A stretch of DNA of 64,000 nt, taken from NCBI RefSeq assembly GCF_000178975.2, contig NC_015064.1, forward strand, positions 2,728,001-2,792,000. Direction: 5' to 3'. Positions 62,677 to 64,000 of the stretch are shown piece by piece. The notes below the pieces were generated by a model. That model saw nothing but the letters and a program-made list of their open reading frames with translations. It ran no database searches and had not been told where the DNA came from. How positions within the stretch are numbered: the stretch's first letter is position 1; each line of letters begins with the position of its first letter. A program made the position numbers and the translations under genes. This DNA is from Granulicella tundricola MP5ACTX9. Its GTDB lineage: Bacteria > Acidobacteriota > Terriglobia > Terriglobales > Acidobacteriaceae.

Positions 62677-63191
62677 CGCCGCCCACCCGCCCCAGCCTGT
62701 AAATCAAGCGTCTGAGCCGTATGCAGATGGCAGATTGCAATCGCCAGCGCATCCGCCGCGTCCGCAGAATCGGGTGCCGTTTCAAGCGCCAGCAGCCTCA
62801 TCACCATGAATTGAACCTGTTCTTTCGCCGCGAGCCCATACCCCACCACCGCGCTCTTGATCGAGAGCGGCGCATACTCAACCACAGGTTTTCCACAGGT
62901 CGCCGCCGCCAGCATCGCCACCCCCCGCACCTGCCCTAACTTCAACGCGCTCTTGGCGTTGGCCGAGAAAAATACCTCTTCGATCGCCACCACATCCGGC
63001 TCATGCAGCGTAATCTGCGCGGTCAACTCCCCAAAGATCTTCACCAACCGCGTCGGAGTCGCCTCCTTCTTGTTCAACCGGATCGTCCCTGCCGCGCAGT
63101 GGACCAGCCTGGAGTTGCGCGCACGCGCATCCATCTCCACCACCCCGTACCCGGTAAACTCCGTCCCACAGTCAATCCCAAATACGCGCAT
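62673..63191 (-). CDS. ruvC: Crossover junction endodeoxyribonuclease RuvC
   Basis: A 172-residue Holliday junction resolvase. The catalytic carboxylates are visible: D7 in FGIDCGTEFTGYG, E at VAIEEVFFSANAKSALKLGQVRG, and the C-terminal DSADAADALAIAICH pair. It cuts four-way junctions with RuvAB; ruvA and ruvB are not in the window. It lies 17 bases after thiG, so they may share a transcript. Confidence 0.95.
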   Translation of the reverse strand: MRVFGIDCGTEFTGYGVVEMDARARNSRLVHCAAGTIRLNKKEATPTRLVKIFGELTAQITLHEPDVVAIEEVFFSANAKSALKLGQVRGVAMLAAATCGKPVVEYAPLSIKSAVVGYGLAAKEQVQFMVMRLLALETAPDSADAADALAIAICHLHTAQTLDLQAGAGGRR

Positions 63192-63208
63192 GGCGAAAGT
63201 CTAATCCC

Positions 63209-63979
63209 TTACCGAGAAATCCCGTCCATCGGTGAGCTTGCCGTTGCGTAAAGCTTCTTCGGCATCCGTCCGGCGAGGAATGCCTCACGCCCCGCCTCGA
63301 CGGCCTTTCCCATGGCTTTCGCCATCAAAACAGGGTCTTTAGCTCCTGCAATTGCCGTGTTCAGGAGCACTGCGTCGAAGCCCATTTCCATCGCCAACGC
63401 CGCATCGCTTGCCGTTCCGAGGCCTGCGTCTACTACCAGCGGGACCTCTGTAATCAGCTCTCGCATCATGCGGAGGGTGCTGATGTTTGCTATGCCTATT
63501 CCGGTGCCTATGGGGGCTCCCAGGGGCATGACGGCGGCGGCTCCTACGTCGATCAAGCGTTTTGCAAACACAATGTCATCAGAGGTATAGGGGAGAACGG
63601 TGAAGCCTTCCTTTACTAAAACTCTGGTGGCTTCCACGGTAGCCTGGATGTCGGGGTAGAGGGTGGGTAGATCGCCTATGACTTCGATCTTGACCCAGTC
63701 GGATAGGCCTACTTCACGGCCCAGTCTGGCGGCTCGGATGGCCTCTTCTGCGGTGTAGCAACCGGCTGTATTGGGGAGCATAAAATACTTCGACGGATCG
63801 ATAAAGTCCAAGAGCGATTCTGTTGACCTGTCTAGGTTTACGCGCCGCACCGCGACCGTCACCATCTCTGCTCCGGAGGCCTCGATTGCGCTCCTGGTTT
63901 CCGCTCCGTCCTTGTACTTTCCGGTGCCTACGATGAGCCGCGACGTGAAGGTTCTGCCTGCAATAACCAAGGGTTCCAT
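63209..63979 (-). CDS. thiG: Thiazole synthase ThiG
   Basis: A 256-residue ThiG, which assembles the thiazole ring of thiamin from DXP, dehydroglycine and the sulfur carrier ThiS. The catalytic-lysine region is [15 protein letters not shown], and the phosphate-binding [15 protein letters not shown] and [18 protein letters not shown] are typical. The usual upstream thiS or thi riboswitch would be beyond position 64000, outside the window. Confidence 0.95.
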   Translation of the reverse strand: MEPLVIAGRTFTSRLIVGTGKYKDGAETRSAIEASGAEMVTVAVRRVNLDRSTESLLDFIDPSKYFMLPNTAGCYTAEEAIRAARLGREVGLSDWVKIEVIGDLPTLYPDIQATVEATRVLVKEGFTVLPYTSDDIVFAKRLIDVGAAAVMPLGAPIGTGIGIANISTLRMMRELITEVPLVVDAGLGTASDAALAMEMGFDAVLLNTAIAGAKDPVLMAKAMGKAVEAGREAFLAGRMPKKLYATASSPMDGISR

Positions 63980-64000
63980 AGGTCTATCTTATGCCTTTAC

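Noticed and set aside
63980-64000. Thiamin riboswitch upstream of thiG
   Set aside because: The upstream region is cut off by the window edge, so nothing can be supported.

Overview
The window reads as a GC-rich chromosomal segment of a Gram-negative bacterium, most likely an acidobacterium of the Granulicella/Terriglobus/Edaphobacter type. That placement is an inference from gene content, protein flavour and the style of intergenic repeats; no rRNA gene is present to test it. Outer-membrane traits are clear: flagellar P- and L-ring proteins, Lnt, an OmpA-like lipoprotein and a bactofilin. I see no tRNA or rRNA gene, no CRISPR array, no intact insertion sequence and no prophage. Housekeeping genes dominate, broken by a flagellar block and small accessory stretches.

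Layout. 0-7 kb: an oxidative/hydrolytic cluster with two paralogous metallo-beta-lactamase-fold proteins (the first has lost the HxHxDH zinc motif), a VAO-type FAD oxidase, a RoxA-like di-haem cytochrome c and a dienelactone hydrolase. 7-13 kb (minus strand): rpsO, pnp, a secreted MBL hydrolase and a membrane protein, plus a second dienelactone hydrolase. 13.3-21 kb (minus strand): flgF-flgG-flgA-flgH-flgI-flgJ, then flgM, a small FlgN-position ORF, flgK and flgL. Two near-perfect sigma-28 promoters lie here, one before flgM and one before a divergent cheY-like gene. 22-29 kb: a secreted protein of unknown function, aroA, a bifunctional-nuclease-family protein, miaB, a LytS-type kinase, ribA and a DinB protein. 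29-35 kb: accessory region with an orphan osmoprotectant-binding lipoprotein, two unknown genes (one flanked by a 27-bp imperfect direct repeat), a periplasmic glutathione peroxidase, a B12/radical-SAM enzyme and a ParDE toxin-antitoxin pair. 35-49.6 kb: nadK, tlyA, an ECF sigma/anti-sigma pair, a beta-propeller lipoprotein, tsaC, a SpoU methyltransferase, rarA, a DsbD-like reductase and prfB with its programmed +1 frameshift. 49.6-64 kb: lnt, an AT-hook-like small protein, a bactofilin, mazG, an OmpA-like lipoprotein, uvrC, a neutral zinc metallopeptidase, a family-39 glycosyltransferase, rsmA, ruvC and thiG.

How the genes work together. The flagellar block holds rod, ring and hook-filament junction parts, with FlgM and its probable sigma-28 targets visible in the same DNA; fliA itself is outside the window. 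rpsO-pnp has the classic ribosomal protein/RNA decay pairing, with a strong hairpin between them. The first cluster may oxidatively break down a hydrophobic (possibly isoprenoid) substrate, but that is only inference. The most unusual pattern is a family of six short intergenic hairpin elements that share outer sequence while their stems differ in sequence and stay paired.
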